Notes: a model not told the origin generated them from the sequence alone. A DNA stretch of 64,000 nucleotides from Nisaea sp. (GCF_034670185.1 NZ_JAXMNY010000002.1:806001-870000); one strand, 5' to 3'. Shown: positions 1-8,952, numbered from the stretch's first letter. A program made the numbers and translations.

Positions 1-116
1 CGGAGAAAGCGCTCAAACCGACCGAAGATGGCGGCTTCCCGCTCAGCGATGACCAGCTTTCCTGGCAGATCGAACTGGTGAGCGAGGAACCCGAAGAGGC
101 TGAGGAAGACGCTTAG
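1..116 (+). CDS. C-terminal end of an unidentified protein (5' end outside window)
   Basis: Reading from base 3, 37 sense codons run without interruption to a TAG stop at 114-116. The tail is very acidic and ends in EEPEEAEEDA. It contains a short segment FPLSDDQLSWQIELV that resembles an ordinary folded strand followed by a disordered acidic tail. Too little is present to identify the family. It converges with the small exported protein on the other strand, leaving only 10 bp between the two stops. Confidence 0.5.
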   Translation, partial: EKALKPTEDGGFPLSDDQLSWQIELVSEEPEEAEEDA

Positions 117-126
117 AAGGCGCCGG

Positions 127-462
127 TCAGGACGCGACTTCAGGTTTCGGAGGTTCGCTCTCTTCTTTCTGCCAGTCATTACCGGCGGAAATCACACAGG
201 TCTGTCCGCCGGGTGTTGAAACAGCGATTGTCCAGCTCCCCGTCTTGGAGCTGAAGACCTGCACGAAGTTACCGGCTCCGTCGAAACCGGAGGCGGATAC
301 CGCCTCTCCGTATTTCTTTCCGAGCTGGTTGACCAGATCTCCGTGCTGGGTGCAAAGCCGTGGATCCAGCGCACTGGCCGGAGCCACAAAGGAAACGATC
401 CCGGCAACAAGTGCGGCGGCGCCGATGCAACGCTTCGCCTGACTTTTCAAGCTTCCACTCAC
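127..462 (-). CDS. Small exported protein of unknown function
   Basis: The predicted product has 111 residues. A longer frame extends upstream to base 591, but the GTG at 462 is preceded by AAGGAG at a six-base spacing, and the resulting N-terminus is a good Sec signal peptide: a basic start (SLKSQAKR), a hydrophobic core (AAALVAGIVSFVA) and an ASA cleavage site. The mature part is about 80 residues with two cysteines (in RLCTQ and QTCVI), a Trp-containing strand (GSWTIAV) and a charged Pro-rich tail, so a small disulfide-bonded periplasmic protein is plausible. I do not recognise the family. It lies downstream of argB on the same strand but is separated from it by a hairpin, so it is probably transcribed on its own. 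Confidence 0.6.
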   Translation of the reverse strand: MSGSLKSQAKRCIGAAALVAGIVSFVAPASALDPRLCTQHGDLVNQLGKKYGEAVSASGFDGAGNFVQVFSSKTGSWTIAVSTPGGQTCVISAGNDWQKEESEPPKPEVAS

Positions 463-635
463 GGCATTCTCCTTTCCGAGAAATGCGCCGATCCCAGTGC
501 GTGGTCCGACATACCGTCTCGCCGCAGCACTTTTTAGAGAAGCTCCAAAGGCTTCCCAATTCCTATGATTGTACGGAAGGATCGTTGACAAATCGCAAAC
601 GGGAATCCGGGCGATTTATACCGCTTGTTAAGAAT

Positions 636-659
636 AATAACGGCGAAATCGCCGTTATT
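636..659 (-). terminator. Hairpin downstream of argB
   Basis: A perfect 10-bp inverted repeat (AATAACGGCG / CGCCGTTATT) with an AAAT loop lies about 70 bp after the argB stop. On the minus strand it is followed by an A/T-rich stretch. It probably terminates the rpmH-to-argB transcription unit. It could act in both directions. Confidence 0.55.
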
Positions 660-727
660 TCAGCTCGTTGGAGAATTTCGTGCCTTTCGGCAAAAGTCGG
701 GACTCCCCGACTTTCACGTCAACCGGA

Positions 728-1636
728 TCAGCCGCGGATAATGGTTCCGACGCCATGTGGCGTGAACAGCTCGACCAGGCAGGCATGGGGCACACGTCCG
801 TCGAAAATGACAGCCGCGCGGGCGCCATTCTCCACCGCATCGATGCAGGTTTCGATCTTCGGGATCATACCGCCGGAGATGGTCCCGTCCTCGATCAGGC
901 CCCGCGCGTCGCCGACGCTGAGTTCCGGGATTAATTGGCCGTTCTTGTCCAGCACCCCGGCCACGTCGGTCAACAGCAGGAACCGGGCAGCATCCGACGC
1001 CGAAGCAATCGCACCGGCCGAGGTATCCGCATTGATGTTGTAGGTCTCGCCGTCCTCGCCGAAGCCGATTGGCGCGATCACCGGGATCAACCCGCCGTCA
1101 GAGAATGTCTTCAGAATGCTGACATCCACGCTTGCCGGCTCGCCGACGAAACCGAGATCAAGCACCTTCTCGATATTGCTGTCCGGATCTATTTTGGTCC
1201 GCTGCAGCTTGCGCGCGGTGATCAGGTTGCCGTCCTTGCCGGAAATGCCGATGGCCCGGCCGCCGGCGGCATTGATGGCAGCGACGATACTTTTGTTGAT
1301 GGAGCCCGACAGAACCATCTCGACGATCTCGACCGTCGCGCTGTCGGTAACCCTCAGGCCATCGATGAACTCGCTCTTGATGGCCAGACGTTCCAGCATT
1401 TTGCCAATCTGCGGGCCGCCGCCATGCACGACAATCGGGTTCATGCCGACCTGCTTCATCAAAACCATGTCGGCGGCGAAGGATTTGAAGAGCGCGTCGT
1501 CACCCATCGCGTGACCGCCGAATTTCACGGCGACCGTCTTGCCGCTGTATCGGCGCATGAAGGGCAAGGCCTCGGTCAGAATACCGGCTTTGGAAAGCCA
1601 TTCCTGCCGCAGTTCGATCAAAGACGATTCGCTCAT
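728..1636 (-). CDS. argB: Acetylglutamate kinase
   Basis: This enzyme phosphorylates N-acetyl-L-glutamate with ATP, the second step of arginine synthesis in the cytoplasm. The 302-residue product is the usual length. It shows the amino-acid-kinase signatures: VKFGGHAM near residue 38 (phosphate-binding Lys), HGGGPQI at 71-77 for acetylglutamate binding, LSGSINK, and GISGKDG. The N-terminal helix found in arginine-inhibited, hexameric ArgB enzymes appears to be present (about 25 residues before the first strand), so feedback inhibition by arginine is likely (inference). The start chosen is the ATG at 1636, preceded by GGGGAGAG. A TTG five codons upstream is in frame but would swallow that ribosome-binding site. 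It follows engB closely, as in many alphaproteobacteria. Confidence 0.95.
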   Translation of the reverse strand: MSESSLIELRQEWLSKAGILTEALPFMRRYSGKTVAVKFGGHAMGDDALFKSFAADMVLMKQVGMNPIVVHGGGPQIGKMLERLAIKSEFIDGLRVTDSATVEIVEMVLSGSINKSIVAAINAAGGRAIGISGKDGNLITARKLQRTKIDPDSNIEKVLDLGFVGEPASVDVSILKTFSDGGLIPVIAPIGFGEDGETYNINADTSAGAIASASDAARFLLLTDVAGVLDKNGQLIPELSVGDARGLIEDGTISGGMIPKIETCIDAVENGARAAVIFDGRVPHACLVELFTPHGVGTIIRG

Positions 1637-1672
1637 GTCTCTCTCCCCCAACGCTTATCAGTCCTGAGCTGC

Positions 1673-2308
1673 TCAGTCCGCCAGCGCGGCGAGTCCCGCT
1701 CTCAGTTCAGGTATGCCCGTTCCCTTATCGGCACTGGTGCAGACGATCACCGGATGCGCGGCGACGTGCTTTCGAAGCTCCGCCTCCGTCTCCGCCACGA
1801 TCGCATCCAGCTCAGGTTTTTTAGGCTTGTCGACCTTGGTCAGAACGACCTGATAGGAGACCGCCGCCTGGTCCAGCATGTCCATCATCTCGCGGTCCGT
1901 GTCCTTGAGGCCGTGGCGGGAATCCACCAGCAACAGCACGCGCTGCAGCACCGTACGGCCCTTCAGAAACTGACGCAGGGTGCGATTCCAGGCCTCAACC
2001 GTGGTCTTGGAAACCTTCGCATAGCCGTAGCCCGGCAGATCCACGATCATCAACCGGTTACCCAGATTGAAGAAGTTGAGCTGCTGGGTCCGCCCCGGCG
2101 TGTTCGATGTGCGTGCCAGCGTCTTGCGGCCGGTCAATGCGTTCACCAGACTCGACTTGCCCACATTTGAACGCCCGGCAAAGGCGATTTCCGGCATGGT
2201 GGCTTCCGGCAACTGGTCTAGCCGTGCCGCGCCCCACACAAAACCGCATTCCTGGGCAAACAGGTGACGGCCAACTTCCAGTTCTTCGGGGCTCAGCTCT
2301 TCGGTCAT
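1673..2308 (-). CDS. engB: Ribosome-assembly GTPase EngB (YihA/YsxC)
   Basis: This is a small essential-type GTPase needed for late assembly of the 50S ribosomal subunit. The 211-residue product carries all G motifs: G1 GRSNVGKS at residues 45-52, the switch region with NTPGRTQ, G3 DLPGYG at 90-95, G4 TKVDK and a G5-like SADKG. The ATG at 2308 has AGGAG four bases upstream and lies 7 bp after the yidC stop. An upstream frame extension to 2359 would overlap yidC and is not needed. Its position between yidC and argB, all on one strand, indicates a shared transcript. Confidence 0.95.
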   Translation of the reverse strand: MTEELSPEELEVGRHLFAQECGFVWGAARLDQLPEATMPEIAFAGRSNVGKSSLVNALTGRKTLARTSNTPGRTQQLNFFNLGNRLMIVDLPGYGYAKVSKTTVEAWNRTLRQFLKGRTVLQRVLLLVDSRHGLKDTDREMMDMLDQAAVSYQVVLTKVDKPKKPELDAIVAETEAELRKHVAAHPVIVCTSADKGTGIPELRAGLAALAD

Positions 2309-2315
2309 CACACTC

Positions 2316-4070
2316 CTACTTGACGCCCATGCGCCACATGATGAGCCGCTGCTGGGCAATCGAAAGCAGGTTGTTCCAGGCCCAGTAGATCACCAGACCA
2401 GCCGGGAAATTCGCCAGCAGGAAGGTGAAGAAGATCGGCAGGAACATAAACACCTTGGCCTGAATCGGATCGGCCGGCTGCGGGTTCAGTCTCTGCTGCA
2501 GGAACATGGTCAGCCCCATCAGGATCGGCCAGACACCGATCATCGGGATGAACTCCGGCGGCGTCCACGGGATCAGACCGAAGAAATTGAAGAGCGTGGT
2601 CGGATCCGGCGCGGACAGATCATGGATCCAGCCATAGAACGGCGCGTGGCGCATTTCGATGGAAACGAACAGCACCTTATAGAGCGCGAAGAAGACCGGA
2701 ATCTGCACGAGGATCGGCAGACAGCCGGAGGCCGGATTGACCTTCTCCTTCTTGTAGAGCCCCATCATTTCCTGGTTCAGGCGCTGCTTGTCGTCGCCAT
2801 ATTGCTCACGCAGGGCCTGCATCTTCGGCGTCAGCTCGCGCATCTTCGCCATCGACTTGTAGGACTTGTTGGCCAGCGGGAAGAACACCGCCTTGACCGC
2901 GACCGTAAAGATCAGGATGGCGATGCCGAAGTTACCGACCACCCCATGCAGCCATGACAGCGCATAGAAGAACGGCTTGGTCAGGAAGTAGAACCAGCCG
3001 AAGTCCACAGCCAGATCGAAGTTTGCGATGCCGTATTCGGCTTCGTACTTGTCCAGCAGCTTGACCTCTTTGGCACCGGCAAAGAGGTGCACTTCGGATT
3101 CAACCACACCGCCCGCCGGGATCGCCCTGGCGGAACCGAGGTAATCCGTCTGGTAGCGGTCATCCTGCTGCCGGATCATGTGCATGAAGCGGTATTTGAC
3201 GGCTTCGTCCTGGGCCGGCACCAGAGCGGCCAGCCAGTATTTGTCGGTAATACCGATCCAGCCGCCGGTCGCCGCAACCTCAACGTCACCGTCCTCCTGC
3301 AGATCGTCGTAATCGACTTCCTTCAGGGTCTCGTCAAAAACGCCGAGCGGACCTTCATGGAGGATATAAAATCCTGCCGTCAGCGGCGTGCCACCACGGG
3401 AAAGCAGTCCATACGGGAAGAGCGTCACCGGCGCATTGCCGCTGTTCCGCACCTTCTGCGTCACGGAGAACATGAACTGGTTGTCGATGGCGTAGGTACG
3501 CTCGAAGACCAGGCCCGCGCCATTGTCCCAGGTCAGCGTGACCGGCTGATTCGGGCTCAGCGTGTCGCTATCAGCAGCCCACACGGTCTTTGCATTCGGC
3601 ACCAGGGTACCCTCTGCTTCCGGAACCCAGCCAAACTCGGCGTAGTAGGATTTCGGAACACCGACAGGTTTCAGCAGATGAATATCGTCGCTGTTCTTGT
3701 CCAGGCTCTCGCGGTAGTGGGTCAGAACCGTATCGTCGATCCGGGCCCCCACGGTCGAGATCGTGCCGCGCATGCCTGGCGCTTCGATCTTGATCCGTTT
3801 CGGGTCTGCCGCGATTGCGCGCCGTGCCTTGACCGCATCCTCAGCCGACATCTTGGTGCCGCCCGGCAGGGACCCACCACCGACCGGCGCACCGGACGGA
3901 ACGTTCGACGCCGAGGGCGCTGCGGAAGAGTCGGTTGTCCCGGAAGCCGTGAGTTCGGCCTGACGGGCCTGCTCTTGCTCGACCTTCGGAACTTCATAGA
4001 AAAACTGAAACCCGACCAGGATCGCCACTGACAGTACGACGGCGAAAATCAGGTTTTTTTGCTCGTTCAT
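2316..4070 (-). CDS. yidC: Membrane protein insertase YidC
   Basis: YidC inserts and folds inner-membrane proteins, alone or with SecYEG. The 584-residue product has the Gram-negative layout: an N-terminal membrane anchor (residues about 5-23), a long periplasmic beta-sandwich domain (about 30-340), then the conserved five-helix core. The core contains the charged coiled-coil hairpin around KMRELTPKMQALREQYGDD and the helix CLPILVQIPVFFALYKVL. The start ATG at 4070 overlaps the yidD stop by 4 bp (ATGA), suggesting translational coupling. The C-terminus ends in a short basic tail (RLIMWRMGVK). Confidence 0.97.
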   Translation of the reverse strand: MNEQKNLIFAVVLSVAILVGFQFFYEVPKVEQEQARQAELTASGTTDSSAAPSASNVPSGAPVGGGSLPGGTKMSAEDAVKARRAIAADPKRIKIEAPGMRGTISTVGARIDDTVLTHYRESLDKNSDDIHLLKPVGVPKSYYAEFGWVPEAEGTLVPNAKTVWAADSDTLSPNQPVTLTWDNGAGLVFERTYAIDNQFMFSVTQKVRNSGNAPVTLFPYGLLSRGGTPLTAGFYILHEGPLGVFDETLKEVDYDDLQEDGDVEVAATGGWIGITDKYWLAALVPAQDEAVKYRFMHMIRQQDDRYQTDYLGSARAIPAGGVVESEVHLFAGAKEVKLLDKYEAEYGIANFDLAVDFGWFYFLTKPFFYALSWLHGVVGNFGIAILIFTVAVKAVFFPLANKSYKSMAKMRELTPKMQALREQYGDDKQRLNQEMMGLYKKEKVNPASGCLPILVQIPVFFALYKVLFVSIEMRHAPFYGWIHDLSAPDPTTLFNFFGLIPWTPPEFIPMIGVWPILMGLTMFLQQRLNPQPADPIQAKVFMFLPIFFTFLLANFPAGLVIYWAWNNLLSIAQQRLIMWRMGVK

Positions 4071-4351
4071 TGTTCGGCCCGACAATTGTGATGCAGTTGG
4101 CAAGCGGCCCCATCCCGCTCGGGGACGGGATCATAGCCACAGCCGCCCCAGGGATGACAGCGCAGAATCCGTTTTACGGTAAGCCAGCCGCCGCGAACGG
4201 CACCGTGGCTTTCGATTGCGTCGAGTCCATAGCGGGAACAGCTCGGCTCGAAACGGCAATTAGTCCCGAGAAACGGGGAAATCATGTAGCGATAGAAGAA
4301 GATAAGCCCGCGGAGCAACCATGCAAGCGGGGAGCCGGTGACGGAAGTCAC
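4067..4351 (-). CDS. yidD: Membrane protein insertion efficiency factor YidD
   Basis: This small membrane-associated protein helps YidC-dependent insertion. The 94-residue sequence is typical of the family: an amphipathic N-terminus, FYRYMISPFLGTNCRFEPSCS with its three-Cys pattern (C in TNCRF, SCS, and RCHPWGGCGYDPVP), and YGLDAIESHG. It lies between rnpA and yidC, overlapping both by about 4 bp, which is the classical order. Confidence 0.93.
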   Translation of the reverse strand: MTSVTGSPLAWLLRGLIFFYRYMISPFLGTNCRFEPSCSRYGLDAIESHGAVRGGWLTVKRILRCHPWGGCGYDPVPERDGAACQLHHNCRAEQ

Positions 4352-4725
4352 GTCCGAACCTCCTGCTTGAGGGCATCCACCTTGCCGAGCGCGCGTTTAA
4401 GGTCGGCTAGCAGGCCGTTATAGGAGCGGGTCAGGGTATTCGCTCGGGCAATCAGGACAAATTCATGCCCCGGTTTCGCCATCGCGTTCATTACATCATG
4501 AACCACGGCTCTCAGCCTTCGTCTTGCCCGGTTCCGCTGAACCGACCCGCCAACTTTACGGCTGGCAGTATAGCCAACCTTGATCTCGGTCTCGTGACCG
4601 GGCTCAAGCGGGCGGGCTTGCAGGACAATCCCTTGCGTAACGGCCTTGCGGCCTGTCCGGGCAATCGTGAGGAACTGGCTGCGCTTTTGCAGGCGCTCCA
4701 ACGTTCCTGAGGACGGATTGCGCAT
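4348..4725 (-). CDS. rnpA: Ribonuclease P protein component
   Basis: RnpA is the protein subunit that helps the RNase P RNA mature the 5' ends of tRNA precursors. The core shows RLQKRSQFL at the N-terminus, VGYTASRKVGGSVQRNRARRRLR (the basic RNR signature, split here by family position) and a C-terminal helix. I chose the ATG at 4725 (125 residues), which puts the conserved RLQKRSQF motif about 10 residues from the start. An in-frame ATG at 4782, directly abutting the rpmH stop, would add 19 residues. Neither start has a strong ribosome-binding site, so coupling to rpmH translation is likely. Confidence 0.92.
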   Translation of the reverse strand: MRNPSSGTLERLQKRSQFLTIARTGRKAVTQGIVLQARPLEPGHETEIKVGYTASRKVGGSVQRNRARRRLRAVVHDVMNAMAKPGHEFVLIARANTLTRSYNGLLADLKRALGKVDALKQEVRT

Positions 4726-4782
4726 GGCAAAAGAGCTTTCTGAAATGCAAGCGACCCGGCCAATCCGGCCGGGCAGCAGCAT

Positions 4783-4917
4783 TTAGGCGGACAGACGCTT
4801 GCGGCCTTTGGAGCGCCGGTTGCGAATAACATGACGGCCGCCAACGGTCGCCATGCGGGACCGAAAGCCATGACGGCGCTTGCGTACGAGTACGCTGGGC
4901 TGATAGGTGCGTTTCAC
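4783..4917 (-). CDS. rpmH: 50S ribosomal protein L34
   Basis: The product is the exact 44-residue L34, starting KRTYQPS after the initiator and ending GRKRLSA, with the very basic middle RKRRHGFRSRM. The start is GTG at 4917 with GGAGA upstream. An in-frame extension to 5007 is not supported because L34 always begins at this motif. It heads the rpmH-rnpA-yidD-yidC-engB-argB run. Confidence 0.97.
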   Translation of the reverse strand: MKRTYQPSVLVRKRRHGFRSRMATVGGRHVIRNRRSKGRKRLSA

Positions 4918-4965
4918 GGGAAGTCTCCGTCGACGTAAAATATAGCAATCTCGCGAGTGCCGGGC

Positions 4966-4994
4966 TGTATATAGTTTTGCCCTGCCCGAGTCAA
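4966..4994 (-). promoter_or_regulatory. Probable sigma-70 promoter of rpmH
   Basis: On the minus strand a TTGACT (-35, 4989-4994) is followed after 17 bp by TATACA (-10, 4966-4971). This would start transcription near 4959, about 40 bases before the rpmH GTG. The match and spacing are close to the sigma-70 consensus and the position fits the housekeeping operon. Not experimentally supported. Confidence 0.6.
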
Positions 4995-5185
4995 CGCAGG
5001 TGCGCACTCTATGTCACATAATTGCGGCGACCGATCGGCTCACCCCGGCATTTCCTCACGCCAAGGTGACTGGTTGTGCCTCGACCAGTGCGCGACATAG
5101 ATGCCCTGAATGGGTTTCCGCGGATGAACTGCCGCAGCTCGAGCTGTGAGTCCGCGACTATATACCGAGGAGTATCCAGAGAGCG

Positions 5186-6643
5186 ATGAAGACGAACGCC
5201 CCCGACTCCATGAATGCCGAACAGGAAATATCGGCGGATATCTGCGTGATCGGCGGAGGCTCGGGCGGATTGTCCGTCGCCGCCGGCGCCGTGCAGATGG
5301 GCGCCTCGGTCGTCCTGTTCGAGCGGGGCCTGATGGGCGGGGATTGCCTGAACTATGGATGCGTTCCCTCCAAGGCCATGCTTGCGGCCGGTCACGCCGC
5401 AGCGGCGGCACGTGGGGCAGCAAAGTTCGGCGTGACCTTACCGGAGCCGGAAATCGATTTTCGGCAGGTCCACGACCATGTCCGTGACGTGATCGCCGGG
5501 ATCGAGCCGCATGATTCCGTCGAGCGCTTCGAAGAACTGGGCGTCCGGGTTGTCCAGGCGCAGGCTACATTCACGGATGCCCGCACGGTGACCGGCGGGG
5601 GCGTCCGGGTCTGTGCCCGGCGTTTCGTGATCGCGACCGGGTCCAGCGCCATGATCCCGCCCATCGCCGGTCTCGACAGCACTCCCTACCTGACCAACGA
5701 AACCATTTTCGACCTGACCGAACGTCCGGATCACCTGCTCATCGTTGGCGGTGGCCCAATCGGCTGCGAACTGGCCGAAGCGCACCGCAATCTCGGCGCG
5801 GACGTGACACTGATCGAAGCCGCCCGCCTGCTCGGCAATGAAGACGAAGAAGCCGCGGAGGTCTTGCGCACCCACCTGAAGGAGATCGGCGTCACCCTTC
5901 TCGAAGGCGCCATGGTGAAACGGACTGACGGCTCCGGGGGATCCGTCCGGATTTCCATCGAGCAGGACGGCGCACAGCAGCAGATCGAGGGCAGCCACCT
6001 CCTCATGGCCGCCGGTCGCAGCCCGAATATCCAAGGACTCGGCCTGGAGGCCGCCGGGATCAAGTACGGCAGGGCCGGGATCGAGGTCGATGCAGGCCTC
6101 AAGACCAGCAACCGGAAGATCTACGCCATCGGCGATGTCGCGGGCGGCCTGCAATTCACCCATGTCGCCGGGTATCACGCCAGCATCGTGATCCGCAGCG
6201 CTCTCTTCCGCATGCCTGCGAAAGCCGACCACAGCGCTGTACCCCGCGTCACCTATACCGACCCCGAGCTTGCCCATGTCGGCTTGCTGGAGCGGGAGGC
6301 GCGCGCGCAGCACGGCGAGAAGCTGCGGGTGCTGAAATGGCCCTATCAGGAGAATGACCGGGCCAGGGCCGAGCGCGCGACAAACGGCTTCATCAAGGTG
6401 ATGACCCTGAAAAACGGACGGGTGCTGGGCGCGACCATCGTCGGCAAGAACGCCGGGGACCTGATCCAGACCTGGGCCATGGTGATCTCACAGAAGATCA
6501 AGATCGGCGCGGTCGCTTCATCGATCGTCGCCTACCCGACCCTCGGGGAAATCGGCAAGCGGGCCGCCGGTTCTTTCTTCACGGAAACACTGTTCAGCCC
6601 GCGCATGCGCAAAATCGTCCGCTTCCTCGCCGCCTTCGGGTAA
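5186..6643 (+). CDS. FAD-dependent pyridine nucleotide-disulfide oxidoreductase (mercuric reductase / dihydrolipoamide dehydrogenase-like)
   Basis: This is a 485-residue class I flavoprotein disulfide reductase. Visible motifs are the N-terminal FAD fold GGGSGGLS (23-30), the redox-active pair in GGDCLNYGCVPSK (C54, C59), the NAD(P)H fold VGGGPIGCE (about 190-200), and the second FAD motif YAIGDVAGG. The C-terminal dimer-interface motif reads AYPTLGE where lipoamide dehydrogenases have HPT..E, so the catalytic His is replaced by Tyr. The C-terminal metal-binding cysteines of MerA are also missing. True lipoamide or mercury reductase activity is therefore unlikely, and the substrate is unknown. 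The last ~30 residues (FFTETLFSPRMRKIVRFLA) form a basic amphipathic helix that could touch the membrane. A GGAG-containing leader precedes the ATG. Confidence 0.85.
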   Translation: MKTNAPDSMNAEQEISADICVIGGGSGGLSVAAGAVQMGASVVLFERGLMGGDCLNYGCVPSKAMLAAGHAAAAARGAAKFGVTLPEPEIDFRQVHDHVRDVIAGIEPHDSVERFEELGVRVVQAQATFTDARTVTGGGVRVCARRFVIATGSSAMIPPIAGLDSTPYLTNETIFDLTERPDHLLIVGGGPIGCELAEAHRNLGADVTLIEAARLLGNEDEEAAEVLRTHLKEIGVTLLEGAMVKRTDGSGGSVRISIEQDGAQQQIEGSHLLMAAGRSPNIQGLGLEAAGIKYGRAGIEVDAGLKTSNRKIYAIGDVAGGLQFTHVAGYHASIVIRSALFRMPAKADHSAVPRVTYTDPELAHVGLLEREARAQHGEKLRVLKWPYQENDRARAERATNGFIKVMTLKNGRVLGATIVGKNAGDLIQTWAMVISQKIKIGAVASSIVAYPTLGEIGKRAAGSFFTETLFSPRMRKIVRFLAAFG

Positions 6644-6673
6644 GCTTGCCCCGCAGGTTACGTCGACGGACAT

Positions 6674-8086
6674 GTGTATATGCTGGGCTTTGCTAACAGT
6701 CTCTCTTTCCGGCTCCTGCTGCTGACGGTGTTTTTCATCATGGTGGCGGAGGTGCTGATCTACACCCCGTCGATTTCGCGGTATCGGCTGAGCTATCTGC
6801 AGGAGAAGCTGGCGGAGGGCCACCTCGCCGCACTGTCCGTCAAGGCGGCGCCGGACGGTATGGTCACAGAGATGCTGGCGCGCCAGTTGCTGGACCATGT
6901 GGACGCCTACAGCGTCGTGGCAAACGACGAATCCAATTTCATGCCAATGCTCCGGCGGGCCGTGGTACCGGAACCGGATATTGCCGTTGATCTCAGAAGC
7001 ACCGGCGTTCTGACCCTGATCCTCGATGCGTTCGATACCCTGGCACAGACCCGCAACCGGATCGTCCGGTTGCACGGCCAGTCTCCGCGAGACCCCGAGA
7101 TCTTTGTCACCATGCTGATTGACGAGCGGCCGATGCACATGGATATGCTGGATTTCTCCTGGCGCATCCTCACGCTCTCGGTGGTCATCTCGCTTTTCAC
7201 CGCGGCCCTTGTCTTCCTTTCCCTGCGCTGGCTGATGGTGCTTCCCATGCAACGCATCACCAGCAGCATGATCGCCTTCCGCCAACGTCCGGAAGATCCG
7301 ACATCCGATCTGCCTGCCTCCGACAGGCGGGACGAAATCGGCATCGCTGTCCGCGAACTCGCGGAGATGAAACAGGGCGTCCGCCAGGCGCTCCGGCAAA
7401 ACATGCGGCTTGCGACGCTCGGCACGGCGGTGAACAAGATCAACCACGATCTGCGTAATATGCTGGCCACCGCCACGCTGGTTTCCGACCGCTTCGCCGA
7501 AAGTTCGGACCCGTTCGTCCGCAAAGCGGTGCCGCCCTTCCTCAGGACAATCGATCGGGCGGTCAAACTCTGCTCGGACACCCTCAACTTCACACAGGAA
7601 TCGGTTCCCCTGATGACCGAACGCCTCACGCTGAAGGCCTTGCTCGACGACATCATCCCGGAATTGAAGACGTCGATAGGAGAGGGCCATCTGGCCATCG
7701 AGACCGACGAGCCCCCCAACGTGTTCATATCGGTCGACCCCGACCAGATTTACCGGATTTTCGCCAACCTGGCCTCGAACGCGGCCCGCGCCGGAGCGTC
7801 CCGTTTCCATATCGGCTTCGAACATGATGGCGGAACGCTGACACTTCTGTTCGAGGATGACGGCCCCGGCATACCGGAGCCTATTCGCGAGAAACTGTTT
7901 CTGCCTTTCCAGTTATCCGGCAATGGCGGTGGCTCCGGGCTCGGTCTGGCCATTGCGCGTGACATCGCACGCGCTCATGGTGGCGCGCTTTTCCTCGCTC
8001 ACACCGGAACAACAGGCAGCGGTTTCCGCTGCGAGTTACCATGCCCGACTTCGGGGCAATCGCGCGGAAGTGCCCACGCAGCGTAA
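6674..8086 (+). CDS. Membrane sensor histidine kinase
   Basis: This is a 470-residue kinase with two membrane segments (about 11-30 and 162-188) enclosing a ~130-residue periplasmic sensor. A HAMP-like linker follows (RWLMVLPMQRITSSM), then an H-box KINHDLRNM with the phospho-acceptor His258, an N-box FANLASNAARAG, DDGPGIP and GSGLGLAIA for ATP binding. The start is a GTG at 6674; an ATG two codons later is also possible. No response regulator is adjacent, so the partner is unknown. It begins only 30 bp after the flavoprotein gene, which suggests co-transcription. The sensor domain is not a family I recognise. Confidence 0.88.
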   Translation: MYMLGFANSLSFRLLLLTVFFIMVAEVLIYTPSISRYRLSYLQEKLAEGHLAALSVKAAPDGMVTEMLARQLLDHVDAYSVVANDESNFMPMLRRAVVPEPDIAVDLRSTGVLTLILDAFDTLAQTRNRIVRLHGQSPRDPEIFVTMLIDERPMHMDMLDFSWRILTLSVVISLFTAALVFLSLRWLMVLPMQRITSSMIAFRQRPEDPTSDLPASDRRDEIGIAVRELAEMKQGVRQALRQNMRLATLGTAVNKINHDLRNMLATATLVSDRFAESSDPFVRKAVPPFLRTIDRAVKLCSDTLNFTQESVPLMTERLTLKALLDDIIPELKTSIGEGHLAIETDEPPNVFISVDPDQIYRIFANLASNAARAGASRFHIGFEHDGGTLTLLFEDDGPGIPEPIREKLFLPFQLSGNGGGSGLGLAIARDIARAHGGALFLAHTGTTGSGFRCELPCPTSGQSRGSAHAA

Positions 8087-8196
8087 TAACGCACGTCGAG
8101 CATCTTCCACCCGGGGCACGAAAACGTTAGTGTTGGGTCAGTCATAGCCACCGGATCGATCATGGATCCCTCGACTGGCATGGACCGGAGCATCGG

Positions 8197-8925
8197 ATGC
8201 AAAGCATCTCGGGAGAAAATAGCGCAACCGCGGCAACAGGCTCGCCGTGCGATGATTGCGATATCCGTGATCTCGCAATCTGCGGTGCACTCCGGGCGGA
8301 AGAAGTGCAACGGCTTACCGGCATCCTGTCTTCCGTTGAGTTGGCGGCCGGCGATCCGATTGTCGATGAAGGTGAAGCTGCGGACTATGTCTACACGCTG
8401 ACAACAGGCGCTGTCCGGCTCTACAAATTACTGGCCGATGGCCGCCGGTCGGTGACGGGATTCCTTTTTCCAGGCGATTTTCTCGGCGTGTCCCATCGCG
8501 ACGCTTATGGCTTTGGCGCTGAAGCGATAACGCCCGTAACACTCTGCCGCTTCCCACGGTCCAAACTCGAGGCCCTGTTGAAGGAAATCCCGACGCTTGA
8601 GCATCGGCTGTTCGCCCGTGCGTCCGAGGAAATGACCCTGATGCAGGAGCAGATCGTCCTGCTTGGCCGGAAAACCGCTGCGGAGCGCGTTGCTTCCTTC
8701 TTCCGAGGGCTTTCAGCCCGTCAGGTGAAGCGCCATTTGCCCGCGAATCCGGTTTCCGTGCCTATGACCCGAACGGACATCGCAGATTATCTCGGCCTGA
8801 CCACAGAAACGGTCAGCCGGACCATTACCCAACTCAAGAAAAAGAAGCTTATTTCCGTCGAGCACGGATCCCGGGTGCGAATCGAGGATGAAGAGCAACT
8901 CGACGAACTCGCCGAAGCCCTTTAG
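8197..8925 (+). CDS. FNR/FnrN-type oxygen-responsive transcription regulator
   Basis: This is a 242-residue Crp/Fnr-family regulator. The N-terminal cysteines C18, C21 and C29 (spacing C-x2-C-x7-C) and a fourth, C117, match the ligands of the oxygen-labile [4Fe-4S] cluster in the FnrN/AadR branch. A cyclic-nucleotide-like beta-roll (about 35-125) and dimer helix follow. The winged helix-turn-helix has a recognition helix with ETVSRTITQL, including the E..SR residues that read TTGAT half-sites in FNR. It is expected to activate micro-oxic and anaerobic genes. The formate dehydrogenase island 22 kb away is a candidate target, but I saw no clear FNR box there. An ATG near 8162 in another phase is not used. 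Confidence 0.88.
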   Translation: MQSISGENSATAATGSPCDDCDIRDLAICGALRAEEVQRLTGILSSVELAAGDPIVDEGEAADYVYTLTTGAVRLYKLLADGRRSVTGFLFPGDFLGVSHRDAYGFGAEAITPVTLCRFPRSKLEALLKEIPTLEHRLFARASEEMTLMQEQIVLLGRKTAAERVASFFRGLSARQVKRHLPANPVSVPMTRTDIADYLGLTTETVSRTITQLKKKKLISVEHGSRVRIEDEEQLDELAEAL

Positions 8926-8952
8926 CGCCACAGTCTCTAGCGACGGAGCTCT

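Noticed and set aside
5186..6643. Annotation as mercuric reductase with a mer operon
   Set aside because: No HMA domain, no C-terminal vicinal cysteines, and no merR/T/P genes nearby.
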